Shown: positions 13,635 to 14,054 of the stretch, piece by piece | Layout of the letters: each line of letters opens with the position of its first letter | Numbering within the stretch: the first letter of the stretch is position 1 | From: JANYIP01 sp031394045 | GTDB taxonomy: Bacteria > Actinomycetota > Actinomycetes > Prado026 | Direction: 5' to 3' | DNA length: 14,054 bases | Assembly (NCBI GenBank): GCA_031394045.1 | Contig: JANMWN010000041.1 | Location: 1 to 14,054, forward strand | Notes under the pieces: model-generated | The model's input: the letters and a program-made list of their open reading frames with translations, nothing else | Database searches by the model: none | What the model was told of the DNA's origin: nothing | Made by a program: the position numbers and the translations under genes

Positions 13635-14054
13635 ATGAGCTACACCGGCAAGGTACGACCGGGCGGCGACGCCGATGTGCGGGAGCTGACCGCGCTGATG
13701 ATCTCGAAGCTCTCGGTCGGGCCGATGGACAACAACGCGTACCTGCTGCGCTGCCGGAACAGCGGCGAGCAGGTCCTCGTCGACGCCGCGAACGATGCCG
13801 GCCGCCTGCTCGACCTGGTGGGGCCGGACGGGCTGGTCGGCGTGGTCACCACGCACCGGCACGGCGACCACTGGCAGGGGCTGGCCGAGGTCGTGACCGC
13901 CACAGGTGCGCGAACCTTCGCGCACCCGCTGGACGCGACCGAGATCCCGGTGGAGACCGAGGTGTTCCTCGAGGACGGCGACACGCTGCGGTTCGGCGCC
14001 GTCGAGCTCTCGGTCGTGCACCTGGTGGGGCACACGCCGGGCAGCATCGCGCTG
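13635..14054 (+). CDS. Metallo-beta-lactamase-fold hydrolase, glyoxalase II-like (cut by right window edge)
   Basis: The first 140 residues of an MBL-fold hydrolase; the frame is open to the edge. The metal site is clear: THRHGDHW with His74, His76, Asp78 and His79, then GHTPGS with His133. The N-terminal MDNNAYLL (31-38) is the substrate-pocket signature of the glyoxalase II-like branch, which hydrolyses thioesters. The family is about 200-260 residues, so perhaps 60-120 are missing. ATG at 13635 has AAGGAG 5 nt upstream (13624-13629), 18 bp after the isomerase stop. Mycobacteria carry a similar MBL gene beside uvrA. The pairing with a mycothiol-dependent enzyme suggests a mycothiol-thioester substrate, but that is inference. 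Confidence 0.9.
   Translation, partial: MSYTGKVRPGGDADVRELTALMISKLSVGPMDNNAYLLRCRNSGEQVLVDAANDAGRLLDLVGPDGLVGVVTTHRHGDHWQGLAEVVTATGARTFAHPLDATEIPVETEVFLEDGDTLRFGAVELSVVHLVGHTPGSIAL

Overview
This 14 kb window is a high-GC chromosomal segment (around 70% G+C by eye) from an actinobacterium. The evidence is the actinobacterial whiA block (uvrC-rapZ-yvcK-whiA), a mycothiol-dependent DinB-like enzyme, several GTG starts, TANNNT-type -10 boxes and a promoter resembling the actinobacterial PafBC class. Gene order and protein style look most like Nocardioides and relatives (Propionibacteriales), but that is a guess from memory. It is mostly core chromosome. I see no insertion sequence, phage gene, CRISPR array, rRNA or tRNA.

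Layout. Ten genes run leftward on the minus strand from 12751 to 1, in this transcriptional order: uvrA; a response regulator and sensor kinase pair; a Tat-exported Rieske lipoprotein; uvrC; rapZ; yvcK; whiA; gap; and the first 246 codons of pgk, cut by the left edge. Two genes run rightward from 12894: a mycothiol-dependent maleylpyruvate isomerase-family protein and a metallo-beta-lactamase-fold hydrolase cut by the right edge.

How the genes fit together. uvrA and uvrC are two of the three nucleotide-excision-repair genes; uvrB is not in the window. rapZ-yvcK-whiA are translationally coupled (4 and 10 bp overlaps) and carry RNA/cell-wall-carbon/cell-division regulators. gap and pgk are consecutive steps of lower glycolysis. 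The response regulator and kinase share a TGATG junction, and the Rieske gene follows after 35 bp, so the three may form a small redox- or stress-sensing operon.

The most informative non-coding stretch is the 142 bp between the divergent uvrA and isomerase genes. On the uvrA side it carries a motif that fits the RecA-independent (PafBC-type) DNA-damage promoter at all but one specified position. On the other side, sharing the same core bases, lies a promoter whose start point would make the isomerase mRNA leaderless. Five 11-bp tandem repeats sit in the predicted uvrA leader. A second regulatory region, upstream of gap, has a perfect 6+6 bp palindrome over the predicted -35 box and a 7-bp hairpin 4 nt before the ribosome binding site.
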